From contig NZ_JACBZX010000001.1 of the NCBI RefSeq assembly GCF_013408565.1, forward strand, positions 310,001 through 374,000: a DNA stretch of 64,000 bases. The letters run 5' to 3'. Shown piece after piece: positions 39,193 through 47,960 of the stretch (position 1 is the stretch's first letter; each line of letters begins with the position of its first letter). Position numbers and translations under genes: made by a program. The notes beneath the pieces were generated by a model. It had not been told where the DNA came from. It did not search any database and was given only the letters and a program-made list of their open reading frames with translations. This DNA comes from Janibacter alkaliphilus. Lineage in GTDB: Bacteria > Actinomycetota > Actinomycetes > Actinomycetales > Dermatophilaceae.

Positions 39193-39359
39193 GGGTGTGC
39201 TCCTCGGGTTGTCACGTCGGTGGGCCGGGCGGCCGGTGGTCGCGGTGGCCTCAGCGCGGGACGCGGCGCGGACGGGTCACGCGCTCGCCGGGAGGCGCAC
39301 CGCGTCGATCACGGAGGCTGCGGCCGTGCAGCGTCCCTCGCCGAGGCAACCCCGCGATA

Positions 39360-40523
39360 TTAGTCCACGCGGTCGAGGTCGGCCAAACCCTCGGGGCCGG
39401 CCGGGGCGGCGGACCCGGCGGCGACCTCGGCGGTGGCATCGGCGGCGGCCCCGACGGCAGCATCGGGCCCGGGGATCGCGGCCGTCGCAGCCTCGCGCTG
39501 CTGGCCCAGCCGGACGCAGATCACCCCGACGAGGATGGCCAGGCCACCGAGCAGCTGCACCGGCGCCATCGACTGCCCGACGAGCAGCCAGGCGACCAGC
39601 ACGGCGAGGACGACCTCGCTCAGCCCGACGAAGGAGGCCACGGTCGCGCCGAGCATCCGCGCGGCGATGACTCCGGTGAGATAGGCGAGGACGGCGGCGA
39701 CGAGGACCAGCTCGACCACCGCGACCCACCACGGCAGGCTCGCCCCGGCGACCGCGATGTCGCGCGTGCCGGCATCCATCGGCAGCACGCCCACCGCGCC
39801 GGCCCCGGCGAGGGCCAGCGCGCCGACGACCAGGCCGCCGCCGGCGAGGACCTGCGGCGGCAGGTCCGAGTCGTCCTGCGCGGGCAGGGTGAAGAAGGCG
39901 ACGAGCCCGAGCGCGGCGAGCAGGCCGTAGACCACGCCGAGCGCGTCGATCCGGGCTCCGGAGGTGACGTCGAGGACGAGCGCCAGCCCGAGCAGCGCGG
40001 CGGCGCAGCCGGCCAGGGTGAGCCGGGCCGGGCGACGCTGGTGGCGCAGCCAGGCCCAGCCGACGATGAGCACCGGGGCGAGGTACTCCAGCAGCAGCGC
40101 GACGCCCACCGACAGCCGGTCGACGGCGCTGAAGTAGGCCAGCTGGCACCCGGCCACCGCGACGAGGCCGTAGGCCAGCACGGTCACGGCGTGCCGCCGC
40201 AGCACCGACCAGCGGCCGCGCAGGGCGATCACGGTCGGCACGAGCAGCACCAGGGCGGCACCGCCGATGCGCACGGTGACCACGGCGCCGGCGCTCCAGC
40301 CGGTGTCCATGAGCATGGTGGCGAAGGTGCCCGAGGTGCCGAAGGCGAGCGCGGAGAGCAGCGCGATCCCGAGCCCGAGGGCGGTGCCGCCCGGGCGGCT
40401 GGTGGCCGTGGCGGTCGGCGTCGGCGTGGCGGGCGCCGTCGGCGTCGGGACGGACGCCTCCGGGGCCGGCGATGCGGTCACGATGGCGAGGTCGTTGGTC
40501 GGGCGGTGGCTTTGGACGGTCAC
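39360..40523 (-). CDS. EamA-family (DMT) transporter
   Basis: 387 residues with ten membrane helices in two EamA repeats (LGLGIALLSALAFGTSGTFA; LAYLTGVIAARMLGATVASFVGLSEVV), the RhaT/RarD-type fold. Substrate unknown; relatives export amino acids or metabolites. The start is a GTG with GGAGGAGAG upstream. An extended Pro/Thr/Ala-rich N-terminus (about 45 residues) precedes helix 1. It is divergent from a CGNR-type regulator with only 74 bases between, suggesting local control. Confidence 0.85.
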   Translation of the reverse strand: MTVQSHRPTNDLAIVTASPAPEASVPTPTAPATPTPTATATSRPGGTALGLGIALLSALAFGTSGTFATMLMDTGWSAGAVVTVRIGGAALVLLVPTVIALRGRWSVLRRHAVTVLAYGLVAVAGCQLAYFSAVDRLSVGVALLLEYLAPVLIVGWAWLRHQRRPARLTLAGCAAALLGLALVLDVTSGARIDALGVVYGLLAALGLVAFFTLPAQDDSDLPPQVLAGGGLVVGALALAGAGAVGVLPMDAGTRDIAVAGASLPWWVAVVELVLVAAVLAYLTGVIAARMLGATVASFVGLSEVVLAVLVAWLLVGQSMAPVQLLGGLAILVGVICVRLGQQREAATAAIPGPDAAVGAAADATAEVAAGSAAPAGPEGLADLDRVD

Positions 40524-40597
40524 GTCTCTCCTCCTTCGTCATGAGTCATATACGCTGTTGCCGATGACGCTACCGATACGAGCCGTCAGGAGTCAAG

Positions 40598-41161
40598 ATG
40601 CTCTTTGCCCATGACACAGTGATCGCCCTGCACGGCGCCGCCGCGCTCGTGAACACCATGGGCGGGATCGGTCCGGACACCGCCGACGAGCGCCCGGAGA
40701 TCCTGCACGAGCCCGCCGACCTGGCCCGCTTCGTCCAGGAGTGGGAGTGGAGCGGGCACCCGACGGTGGACCAGCAGGCTCTCGCCGACGTCCGGGCGTT
40801 GCGCCCCCGCCTGCACGAGCTGTGGCAGGAGGTGCCGGACGCGGCCTTCGCCGACGTGGTGAACGCGCTGCTCGCGGACGCCGACGCGCGCCCGCGCCTG
40901 GTCACCCATGACGACCTCGGCTGGCACATCCACGCCACCCCGGACGACGCCCCGATCGCCCGGCGGATGCAGGTGGAGGCGGCGATGGCGATGGTCGACG
41001 TGCTGCGCGCCGGGGAGCGCTCGCGGCTGCGGGTCTGCGCCGCCGACGACTGCGACCGGGTGCTCGTCGACCTCTCCCGCAACCGCAGCAAGCGCTACTG
41101 CGACCACGGCTGCGGCAACCGGGTGGCGGCTGCCGCCTACCGCTCGCGCCGCTCCGGCTGA
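40598..41161 (+). CDS. CGNR zinc-finger regulator
   Basis: 187 residues: an N-terminal ABATE-like stress domain (ALVNTMGGIGPDTADERPEIL) and a C-terminal CGNR zinc finger (RVCAADDCDRVLVDLSRNRSKRYC followed by CGNRVAAAAYR). Zinc ligands Cys, Cys, Cys and Cys are all present. Such proteins are putative transcription factors. It is encoded head-to-head with the EamA transporter, its likely target. GGAG precedes the ATG. Confidence 0.87.
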   Translation: MLFAHDTVIALHGAAALVNTMGGIGPDTADERPEILHEPADLARFVQEWEWSGHPTVDQQALADVRALRPRLHELWQEVPDAAFADVVNALLADADARPRLVTHDDLGWHIHATPDDAPIARRMQVEAAMAMVDVLRAGERSRLRVCAADDCDRVLVDLSRNRSKRYCDHGCGNRVAAAAYRSRRSG

Positions 41162-41242
41162 GCCACACCCCCTTCGGCACCCCCTCCCCTCGCCCGCTCC
41201 CCCTCCTCTTCCCCTCCCTCACCCCACCTCACCCGCGCGAAC

Positions 41243-41290
41243 GAGCGCGGATGGTCGCCTCGCCGGTGGCGGAGGCGACCATCTGCGCTC
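41243..41290. terminator. Hairpin terminator after the CGNR gene
   Basis: GAGCGCGGATGGTCGCCTC (41243-41261) pairs with GAGGCGACCATCTGCGCTC (41272-41290), with one mismatch. Confidence 0.75.
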
Positions 41291-41352
41291 ACTCAGCCGG
41301 GCCTGGGGACAACTCGACGGCCGGCTGCGCGCATCCGGGCAGTCTGCGGGGC

Positions 41353-42249
41353 ATGCCCGTCGATCCCGAGCCGCTGCCACCGGACCTGCGCCAGGCCCAC
41401 GCCTTCCGCACCCGGGAGGCCACCGCGGCAGGCGTGCCTGCCGAGCGGCTGCGGCGCGCGGACGTCCGGTCGGTGACCCACGGGGTGCGCACCTGCCAGG
41501 ACATCTGCGGCGAGGAGGTCCTGGCCGCGCTGGCCCTCGGGCTGTCACCGCCCTTCGCCTTCTCGCACCAGACCGCAGCCGCCGTGTGGCGGCTCCCGCT
41601 CCCGGGCGCCACCGGCGACGAGCCGGTGCACGTGACCCGGCCGAGCGCACTCGCCCAGACACGACGCCGCGGCGTCGTCGGGCACCGAGGGCTCGAGTCA
41701 CGGACCACGACCACCCTGCGCGGGCTGCCGGTGACCGACCTGATGGACACCTGGGCCGACCTGGCCTCGTGCGGCCTGCGCACGGACGACCTCGTCGTGG
41801 TCGCCGACGTCGTCGTCCGGCGCCGGCCCGACCTGCTCGTCGGGCTGCACCAGGTGGCCGCCCGGCGGCGTCGCGGCGGGCGGGCGCTGCGGGAGGCGGC
41901 CGCCCTCGTCAGGGTCGGGTCCGACTCGCCGATGGAGACCCGGACCCGGCTGGCGCTGGTGCGCTCCGGGCTGCCCGAGCCCGAGCTCAACGGGGACATC
42001 CACGACGACACCGGCGGGTGGGTGGCCCGGTGCGACCTCGTCTGGCGGGAGGCGCGGGTGGTCGTGGAGCACGAAGGGGACCAGCACCGCACCGATCGTC
42101 GCCGGTGGCGCCACGACATCGCCCGGCTGCGTCAGCTCGAGGCGCTGGGGTGGCGGGTCGTCCGGGTGACCGCGGACGACCTTCACGGGCGCCGGCTGCA
42201 GGAGCTGGTGGCCCTGCTGGCTCAGCTGCTTCTCACCCCGGCCCGGTGA
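41353..42249 (+). CDS. DUF559/Vsr-like nuclease-fold protein
   Basis: 298 residues. The C-terminal part resembles the DUF559 or very-short-patch endonuclease fold: DSPMETRTRLALVRSGLPEPELN, then DLVWREARVVVEHEGDQH and RLRQLEALGWRVVRVTADDL, with the conserved Glu/Asp pattern of the PD-(D/E)XK type. The N-terminal part looks like the AbiEi-type proteins frequent in actinobacteria (FSHQTAAAVWRLPLP; GLPVTDLMDTWADLA). The cellular role is not known. The ATG at 41353 is chosen; an upstream start at 41251 lies in the terminator hairpin region. Confidence 0.75.
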   Translation: MPVDPEPLPPDLRQAHAFRTREATAAGVPAERLRRADVRSVTHGVRTCQDICGEEVLAALALGLSPPFAFSHQTAAAVWRLPLPGATGDEPVHVTRPSALAQTRRRGVVGHRGLESRTTTTLRGLPVTDLMDTWADLASCGLRTDDLVVVADVVVRRRPDLLVGLHQVAARRRRGGRALREAAALVRVGSDSPMETRTRLALVRSGLPEPELNGDIHDDTGGWVARCDLVWREARVVVEHEGDQHRTDRRRWRHDIARLRQLEALGWRVVRVTADDLHGRRLQELVALLAQLLLTPAR

Positions 42250-42251
42250 GC

Positions 42252-42299
42252 GAGCGCATCCGGTCGCCTCGGACGGGTCCGAGGCGACCGGATGCGCTC
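42252..42299. terminator. Strong bidirectional terminator
   Basis: A 22-bp perfect stem (arms 42252-42273 and 42278-42299, beginning GAGCGCATCCGGTCGCCTC) with a 4-base loop between convergent genes. Confidence 0.8.
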
Positions 42300-42326
42300 A
42301 CTGACAGGTCGACGGGCGGAGGGCAA

Positions 42327-43307
42327 TCAGGCCTTGCCGTCGAAGAGGCTCGTCACGGAGCCGTCCTCGAAGACCTCCTTGATCGCGGCCGAGATGAGCG
42401 GCGCGATGGACAGGACGGTCAGGCCCTCGAAGTCGTGCTCCGGGCCGAGCGGCAGGGTGTTGGTGACGATGATCTCCTCGGCGGCGCACTCCTTCATCCG
42501 CTCCACCGCGGGCGAGGAGAAGATCGGGTGCGTCGCGGCGATGATCACGCCGGCGGCGCCTTCGGCCATGAGGGCGTCGGCGGCCTTGGCGATGGTGCCG
42601 CCGGTGTCGATCATGTCGTCGACGAGCACGCACCAGCGGCCCTCGACCTCACCGACGACCCGGTTGGCGATGCTCTCGTTGGGCCGGGAGATGTCCCGGG
42701 TCTTGTGGATGAAGGCCAGCGGGGCGCCGCCGAGCTTGCGCGACCAGGACTCGGCGACCTTGATCCGGCCGGCGTCCGGCGAGACCACCGACAGCGGCCG
42801 GTCGCCGTACTTCTCGCGGACGTAGCGGGTGAGGATCGGCATCGCCATGAGGTGGTCGACCGGCCCGTCGAAGAACCCCTGGATCTGGTCGGTGTGCAGG
42901 TCGACCGCGATCAGCCGGTCGGCGCCGGCGGTCTTGAAGAGGTCGGCCATGAGGCGGGCGCTGATCGGCTCGCGCCCCTTGTGCTTCTTGTCCTGGCGGG
43001 CGTAGCCGTAGAAGGGCTGGACGACGGTGATCCGCTTGGCCGAGGCGCGCTTGAGGGCGTCGACCATGATGAGCTGCTCCATCACGGCCTCGTTGATCGG
43101 CGCCGCGTGGCTCTGGATGACGAAGGCGTCGCAGCCGCGCACCGACTCCTCGTAACGCACGTAGATCTCGCCGTTGGCGAAGTCGTAGGCCGAGGTCGGG
43201 ACGAGGTCGGTGCCCAGCTCGGCCGCGACCTCCTGGGCGAGCTCGGGGTGGGTCCGCCCGCTGAAGACCATGAGGTTCTTCGCCGGGGTCTTGAGGATGC
43301 CGGTCAC
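42327..43307 (-). CDS. prs: Ribose-phosphate pyrophosphokinase
   Basis: 326 residues: FSGRTHPELAQEVA, FANGEIYVRYEESVRG, YGYARQDKKHKGREPIS (ATP loop), VDLHTDQIQGFFDGPVDHL and the PRPP loop VLVDDMIDTGGTI. It makes PRPP for nucleotide, His and Trp synthesis. The start is a GTG immediately after the glmU TAA, so the two form an operon, as in M. tuberculosis (glmU-prsA). Confidence 0.95.
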   Translation of the reverse strand: MTGILKTPAKNLMVFSGRTHPELAQEVAAELGTDLVPTSAYDFANGEIYVRYEESVRGCDAFVIQSHAAPINEAVMEQLIMVDALKRASAKRITVVQPFYGYARQDKKHKGREPISARLMADLFKTAGADRLIAVDLHTDQIQGFFDGPVDHLMAMPILTRYVREKYGDRPLSVVSPDAGRIKVAESWSRKLGGAPLAFIHKTRDISRPNESIANRVVGEVEGRWCVLVDDMIDTGGTIAKAADALMAEGAAGVIIAATHPIFSSPAVERMKECAAEEIIVTNTLPLGPEHDFEGLTVLSIAPLISAAIKEVFEDGSVTSLFDGKA

Positions 43308-44822
43308 TTACGCGCCCTTCTCGTCACGGTGCTGGTCGTCCTGGTGCTCGCTCTGGTCCTGCGTGCCCTGGCTGGTCTCGGAGCCGCCGCTCGCGGCCTG
43401 CGCCGCGTCGGCGGTGGGGGTGCCGGCGCGACGGCGGGCGACCCAGCCGTCGACGTTCTTCTGCCGGCCCCGGGCGATGGCGATCTGTCCCGGGTCGACC
43501 GCCGCCGTGATGGCCGATCCGGCGGCGACGTAGGCCCCGTCGGCGATCTCCACCGGGGCGACGAGCACCGAGTTCGAGCCGACGAAGGAGTGCCGGCCGA
43601 CCCGGGTGCGGCCCTTGGCGACCCCGTCGTAGTTGGCGACGATGGTGCCGGCGCCGATGTTGGCACCGTCGCCGATCTCGGCGTCGCCGCAGTAGGTCAG
43701 GTGCGGCACCTTGGCGCCGTCACCGATGGTGGCGTTCTTGGTCTCGACGAAGCCGCCGATCTTCCCCTTCGCCCCGAGCGTGGTGCCCGGCCGCAGGTAG
43801 GAGTAGGGGCCGACAGTGGCCTCCGCGCCGATCACCGCGAGATTGGCCTCGGCCCGGCGGATGCTGGCCCGGTCGCCGACCTCGCAGTCGGTGAGGGTGA
43901 CCTCGGGGCCGATGGTGACCTCGGCGCCGATCGTCGTCGCGCCGAGCAGCTGGGTGCCGGGCTGGATGGTGGTGTCCTGGCCGATGGTGACGTCGGCGTC
44001 GATCCATGTCGTGGCCGGGTCGACGATGGTCACCCCGGCGCGCATGTGGGCCTCGCAGGTGCGCTGGTTGAGGATGCGGCCGAGGTCGGCGAGCTGGACC
44101 CGGTCGTTGACCCCTTCGGTCTGCGGCAGGTCGTCGAGGACGTGCGCGACCACCCGGCCGCCGGACTGGCGGGCCAGCCCGAGGACGTCGGTGAGGTACT
44201 TCTCGCCCTGGGCGTTGTCGGTGCTCACCCGGGCGAGCTCGGCGCGCAGCACGGCGGCGTCGAAGGCGTAGATCCCCGAGTTGATCTCGCGGATCGACCG
44301 CTCCTGCTCGGTGGCGTCCTTGAACTCGACCACCCGCTCGACGTGGCCGTCGGCGTCCCGGACCACGCGGCCGTAGTTCAGCGCGTCCGGCAGCACCGAG
44401 GTGATCATCGTCACCGCGGCGCCAGCGCTCTCGTGGTGCTCGGTGAGCGCGGCCAGGGTCTGCGTGGTGAGCAGCGGCACGTCGCCCATCGTCACGAGGA
44501 CCGTGCCGGTGAGGTCGTCGGGCAGGGCGGCCAGGCCGCACTCGACGGCGCGGCCGGTGCCCTTGACCTCGTCCTGGTCGGCGATGACCGCGGGCTGCTC
44601 GAGCCGCTCGTTCATCTCCTCGACGTGGGCGGCGACCCGGTCTCGCTGGTGGCGGACGACGACGACCGTCCGCGCGGCGCCGCTGCCGGCGGCGGCGTGC
44701 ATGGAGTGGCCGAGGAGGGAGCGGCCACCGATCCGGTGCAGCACCTTCGGGGTGCTCGACCTCATCCTGGTCCCCTCGCCTGCGGCGAGGATGATGACGG
44801 CAGACGGGCGGACGTCGCTCAC
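43308..44822 (-). CDS. glmU: Bifunctional GlmU (GlcNAc-1-P uridyltransferase/acetyltransferase)
   Basis: 504 residues from a GTG at 44822. The uridyltransferase domain starts AVIILAAGEGTRMRSSTPKVLH; MGDVPLLTTQT and NSGIYAFD follow. The acetyltransferase half is a left-handed beta helix (TTIGAEVTIGPEVTL ... NYDGVAKGRTRVGRHSFVGS) with the catalytic His in FVETKNATIGDGAKVPHLTY. It makes UDP-GlcNAc for cell wall. The tail after residue 460 is a polar extension (SEHQDDQHRDEKGA), as in mycobacteria. Confidence 0.95.
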   Translation of the reverse strand: MSDVRPSAVIILAAGEGTRMRSSTPKVLHRIGGRSLLGHSMHAAAGSGAARTVVVVRHQRDRVAAHVEEMNERLEQPAVIADQDEVKGTGRAVECGLAALPDDLTGTVLVTMGDVPLLTTQTLAALTEHHESAGAAVTMITSVLPDALNYGRVVRDADGHVERVVEFKDATEQERSIREINSGIYAFDAAVLRAELARVSTDNAQGEKYLTDVLGLARQSGGRVVAHVLDDLPQTEGVNDRVQLADLGRILNQRTCEAHMRAGVTIVDPATTWIDADVTIGQDTTIQPGTQLLGATTIGAEVTIGPEVTLTDCEVGDRASIRRAEANLAVIGAEATVGPYSYLRPGTTLGAKGKIGGFVETKNATIGDGAKVPHLTYCGDAEIGDGANIGAGTIVANYDGVAKGRTRVGRHSFVGSNSVLVAPVEIADGAYVAAGSAITAAVDPGQIAIARGRQKNVDGWVARRRAGTPTADAAQAASGGSETSQGTQDQSEHQDDQHRDEKGA

Positions 44823-45009
44823 GTGCGGTCTCCCACGGGGTCGGGGGCGTCGATGTGCCCCGCAGCCCGCACGGGACCTCGCTACTGTACCCGCGCGCCG
44901 CGGCCCCCTTCGCCGGGACGGGCGAAGGGGGCCGGGCCGTGAGGTCGTCGGTCGGGGACAGGGGGTGGATCGACGCCGCACGGTGGGGGCCGGACGGGCC
45001 GGCCACAGG

Positions 45010-45351
45010 TCAGCTGTTGTCGTCCTGGTCGTCGTCGGTGTCGTCCGAGCCGTCGTCGTCCTGGTCGTCGGACGAGTCGTCGTCGTTCGAGTCGTCCGAG
45101 TCGTCCGAGCTGTCGTCGCCCGAGTCGTCGGCGTCGTCCGAGCCGTCGTCGTTGCCCTGGTCGTCGGCGTCGTCGTCCGTGCCGTCCGAGTCGTCGGACT
45201 GGTCGCCGCCGTCGTCGGACTGGTCCTCGCCGGAGCCCTCGTCCGTCTGGGTGACGCTGGTCTCGTCGTTCGTCTCCTCGTCGTCAGCGCTCCCGCAGGC
45301 GGCGAGGGCGAGGGGCAGGGCGGCGATCAGGGCGATGGTGGTTCGTCTCAT
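45010..45351 (-). CDS. Asp/Ser-rich lipoprotein
   Basis: 113 residues: signal peptide MRRTTIALIAALPLALAAC with lipobox LAAC, then a mature part made almost only of Asp, Ser, Gly and Glu (repeated SDDSDD, DDQDDDG). The acidic chain would be a strong Ca2+ or metal-binding, disordered surface. It has no recognised domain. Alternative starts up to 45393 lack a signal peptide. It may be a true surface protein or a degenerate repeat region; the clear lipobox favours a gene. Confidence 0.65.
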   Translation of the reverse strand: MRRTTIALIAALPLALAACGSADDEETNDETSVTQTDEGSGEDQSDDGGDQSDDSDGTDDDADDQGNDDGSDDADDSGDDSSDDSDDSNDDDSSDDQDDDGSDDTDDDQDDNS

Positions 45352-45420
45352 GGCTCTACGAGACCACCCCTGGATGAAGTCCAGATGAGGCACGCACCGA
45401 TCCGCATGAAGGTCTTGTCA

Positions 45421-45443
45421 TCGAACACATGTTCGACTACGAT
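45421..45443 (+). promoter_or_regulatory. LexA (SOS) box and -10 of the HNH gene
   Basis: TCGAACACATGTTCGA at 45421-45436 is a perfect match to the actinobacterial SOS box TCGAAC-N4-GTTCGA. TACGAT at 45438-45443 is a plausible -10 directly after it, with the ATG at 45450. LexA binding here would cover the promoter. Confidence 0.85.
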
Positions 45444-45449
45444 AGGTGC

Positions 45450-47000
45450 ATGTCAGCAGCCCCGCTCACCGCGACGTCCACGGCGGACCGTCTCCAGGCG
45501 GCGCTGGCGGACGCGCACGCGGCGGTCGATCGGCTGCTGTCCGCGACCGACGGGGAGCAGCCCGACGGCCGACAGGGCGTGGGCGCCGGTGGCAGCATGC
45601 GTCAGCAGCTCACCGAGGTGGAGCGGCTGGCCCGGCGGGTTGATGCCGTGCGGCTGCGGGTCCTGGCGCGTGCTGAGCGGGAGAGGCTGGTCGATCGCAC
45701 CGGCCACACCGACACCGGCTCGTGGGCGGCCGACGCCACCAACGGGGACCGGCGACCGGCAGCGCGGGACGTCATGCTCGCGACCGCGCTCGACGCGCCG
45801 GGCGAGGCGCTGGTGGACCTCACCGGCGATGGCGGTCAGAGCAGCGACGCCGGCGGCCCCGGGACCAGCAGCGGCACGGGCAGCGGCACGGAGACCAGCA
45901 GCGGCACCGAGGACCGCCCTGCCAGCGGTGCTGAGCCATCCTTGGCAGGCGACCGAGCGGGTGAGGCACCCGGGCGTCGTCGGATGCAGGCGACCCGGGC
46001 GGCGCTGTCCGCGGGAGACATCAGCACCGAGCACGCCCGCGTCATCGCGCGCGCCCTGGACGACCTGCCTGATCGCGTCGGTGAGCTGGGTCGGCGCCGG
46101 TGCGAGCAGCGGCTGCTCTCGCTCGCCGCGCGCCTCTCCCCCAGCCGGCTGCGCAGCGCGGGCCGGCGGATCCTGGCCGAGGTCGAGCCGGACCCCCAGG
46201 TGGCCGACGCGCACGAGGATGCGCTTGTCTCGCGCGACGAGGACCGGGCGCACGAGCGCGCGGAGCTCTGGATCAAGGACAACCACGACGGCACGATGAC
46301 CGGTCACTTCACGGTCCCCCGGGCCTCGGGCATGGTGCTGCGCAAGGTGATCGACGCGATGACCGCGCCGCGTCGCCATGACGGGCGCGACGGGGACGGG
46401 CCGGTTCCCGCAGCGGCGCGCGGCGCCGGGACGGGGTTCGGCGGCGAGCGCATCGGGGCCGACCGGAAGGCCGCCGGCCTCGACTGGCAGCACCGCCGGG
46501 GCCTCGCGCTGGCCGACCTGCTGCTCCGGCTCCCCACGGATCACCTGCACGCCAAGGTCGCCGCGACGCTGCTGGTGACGACGCGGCTCGAGGACCTGCA
46601 GGGCGAGCTGACGAAGGTGGGCGGCACGGACATGGCCGAGCCGGTCGGTGCCGGCACGGTCCGGCGGATGGCCTGCGGTGCCGGGATCGTCCCAGCGGTG
46701 CTGGACGGGGAGTCGGTGCCGCTCGACCTCGGGCGGCAGCGCCGGCTCTTCAGCGACGCTCAGCGGGTCGCCCTGGCGAGCAGGTACACCGAGTGCGCGG
46801 CCGAGGGCTGCGACCGCCCCTTCGCCTGGACCGAGATCCACCATCTGAGGGCCTGGCAGTCCGGCGGGCCGACCGACCTGGACAACGCGGTGCCGTTGTG
46901 CGGCCGACATCACCGGATGATCGACGGGCCAGACTGGCAGCACTCGCTGCGGCGGGGCACCGACGGGACCACGACCATCCGCTTCCACCGCAGGACGTGA
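45450..47000 (+). CDS. DUF222/HNH endonuclease (13E12 type), SOS-controlled
   Basis: 516 residues: an N-terminal DUF222 helical region (VERLARRVDAVRLRVLARAERERL ... ALSAGDISTEHARVIARAL) and a C-terminal HNH nuclease motif (YTECAAEGCDRPFAWTEIHHLRAW, then DLDNAVPLCGRHH). This is the mobile 13E12-type family of mycobacteria and relatives, frequently LexA-controlled, matching the perfect SOS box before it. A Ser/Gly/Thr-rich insert lies at about 130-160. The ATG at 45450 leaves almost no leader, so translation may be leaderless. Confidence 0.88.
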   Translation: MSAAPLTATSTADRLQAALADAHAAVDRLLSATDGEQPDGRQGVGAGGSMRQQLTEVERLARRVDAVRLRVLARAERERLVDRTGHTDTGSWAADATNGDRRPAARDVMLATALDAPGEALVDLTGDGGQSSDAGGPGTSSGTGSGTETSSGTEDRPASGAEPSLAGDRAGEAPGRRRMQATRAALSAGDISTEHARVIARALDDLPDRVGELGRRRCEQRLLSLAARLSPSRLRSAGRRILAEVEPDPQVADAHEDALVSRDEDRAHERAELWIKDNHDGTMTGHFTVPRASGMVLRKVIDAMTAPRRHDGRDGDGPVPAAARGAGTGFGGERIGADRKAAGLDWQHRRGLALADLLLRLPTDHLHAKVAATLLVTTRLEDLQGELTKVGGTDMAEPVGAGTVRRMACGAGIVPAVLDGESVPLDLGRQRRLFSDAQRVALASRYTECAAEGCDRPFAWTEIHHLRAWQSGGPTDLDNAVPLCGRHHRMIDGPDWQHSLRRGTDGTTTIRFHRRT

Positions 47001-47073
47001 GCGCGCGGGTAGCACGCCTGACGCCCGCGCCCGCTGCCGACAGCATCAGTGGGGCGAGGTCTTCGGCGCGCGG

Positions 47074-47152
47074 CTCCCCGGGTAGGAGTCGAACCTACGT
47101 CGCTTGTCCTGATTCAAAGTCAGGCGGGCCCTGCCGGCAGACCAACCGGGGA
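47074..47152 (-). tRNA. tRNA-Gln (anticodon UUG)
   Basis: A 79-base cloverleaf: acceptor TCCCCGG/CCGGGGA, anticodon arm CCTGA-CTTTGAA-TCAGG giving UUG, T-arm GTAGG-TTCGACT-CCTAC and discriminator G. The variable region is 9 bases, somewhat long. A complete CCA is not encoded. Confidence 0.88.
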
Positions 47153-47209
47153 ACGCCGTGGTCGCCGCCACGGCTGCCAGCCAGGGTAGATCACCGCCCA
47201 GGTGCGAGG

Positions 47210-47902
47210 ATGGCGCCCGTGAGCCAGGTCCGACGTGCCCGCATGACCGGTCAGCAGCGACGCGAGCAGCTGGTCGCGGTCGGGCGGTCCCTCTTCGCCG
47301 AGAAGGGGGTCGACGGCACCTCCGTCGAGGAGATCGCCGCCACCGCCGGCGTCTCCAAACCGGTGGTCTACGAGCACTTCGGCGGCAAGGAGGGGCTCTA
47401 TGCGGTCGTCGTCGACCGCGAGATCCAGGCGCTGACCACGGCGATCACCGACGCGCTGATGTCCGACGGCTCCTCGCGCGAGCTCATCGAGCGGGCCGCG
47501 ATGGCGCTGCTGGACTACATCGAGCACTCCACCGACGGCTTCCGGATCCTCGTGCGCGACTCGCCGCACCCCGGCAGCGCCGCACCGACCGAGGACGCCA
47601 CCGAGACCACACCGGCGGGCGGCACATACGCGAGCCTGCTCAGCGACGTCGCCGCCCAGGTCGAGCACCTGCTCTCCGCCGAGCTGGGCCGCCGCGGGTT
47701 CCCGGCGCGCACCTCGCCGCTCTATGCGCAGATGCTCGTCGGCATGGTCAGCCTCACCGGCCAGTGGTGGCTCGACTCGCGCGGCATGCCCCGCGAGGAG
47801 GTCGCCGCCCACCTGGTCAACCTCGCCTGGAACGGTCTCACCGGCTTGCAGCCGGACCCCGAGCTCACCGACGCGCGCGGCGGCGGCGAGCAGGCCGGCT
47901 AA
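47210..47902 (+). CDS. TetR-family regulator
   Basis: 230 residues. The N-terminal helix-turn-helix is strong: RMTGQQRREQLVAVGRSLFAEKGVDGTSVEEIAATAGVSKPVVYEHFGGKEGLYAVVV. The C-terminus (AQMLVGMVSLTGQWWLDSRGMP ... HLVNLAWNGLTGL) matches the TetR protein that sits next to glmU/mfd in actinobacteria (M. tuberculosis Rv1019). ATG at 47210 or GTG at 47219 are equally possible starts. Its target is unknown. Confidence 0.88.
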   Translation: MAPVSQVRRARMTGQQRREQLVAVGRSLFAEKGVDGTSVEEIAATAGVSKPVVYEHFGGKEGLYAVVVDREIQALTTAITDALMSDGSSRELIERAAMALLDYIEHSTDGFRILVRDSPHPGSAAPTEDATETTPAGGTYASLLSDVAAQVEHLLSAELGRRGFPARTSPLYAQMLVGMVSLTGQWWLDSRGMPREEVAAHLVNLAWNGLTGLQPDPELTDARGGGEQAG

Positions 47903-47960
47903 TCCCGCACGCTCGGTGGACGGTGAGCGACTCTCCACCGGTGCGGGGCGGCGGGTCTGC

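Noticed and set aside
40908..44942. A 1344-residue open frame on the plus strand
   Set aside because: Antisense to prs and glmU, without recognisable domains; a typical high-GC artefact. The real genes on the other strand have complete motifs.
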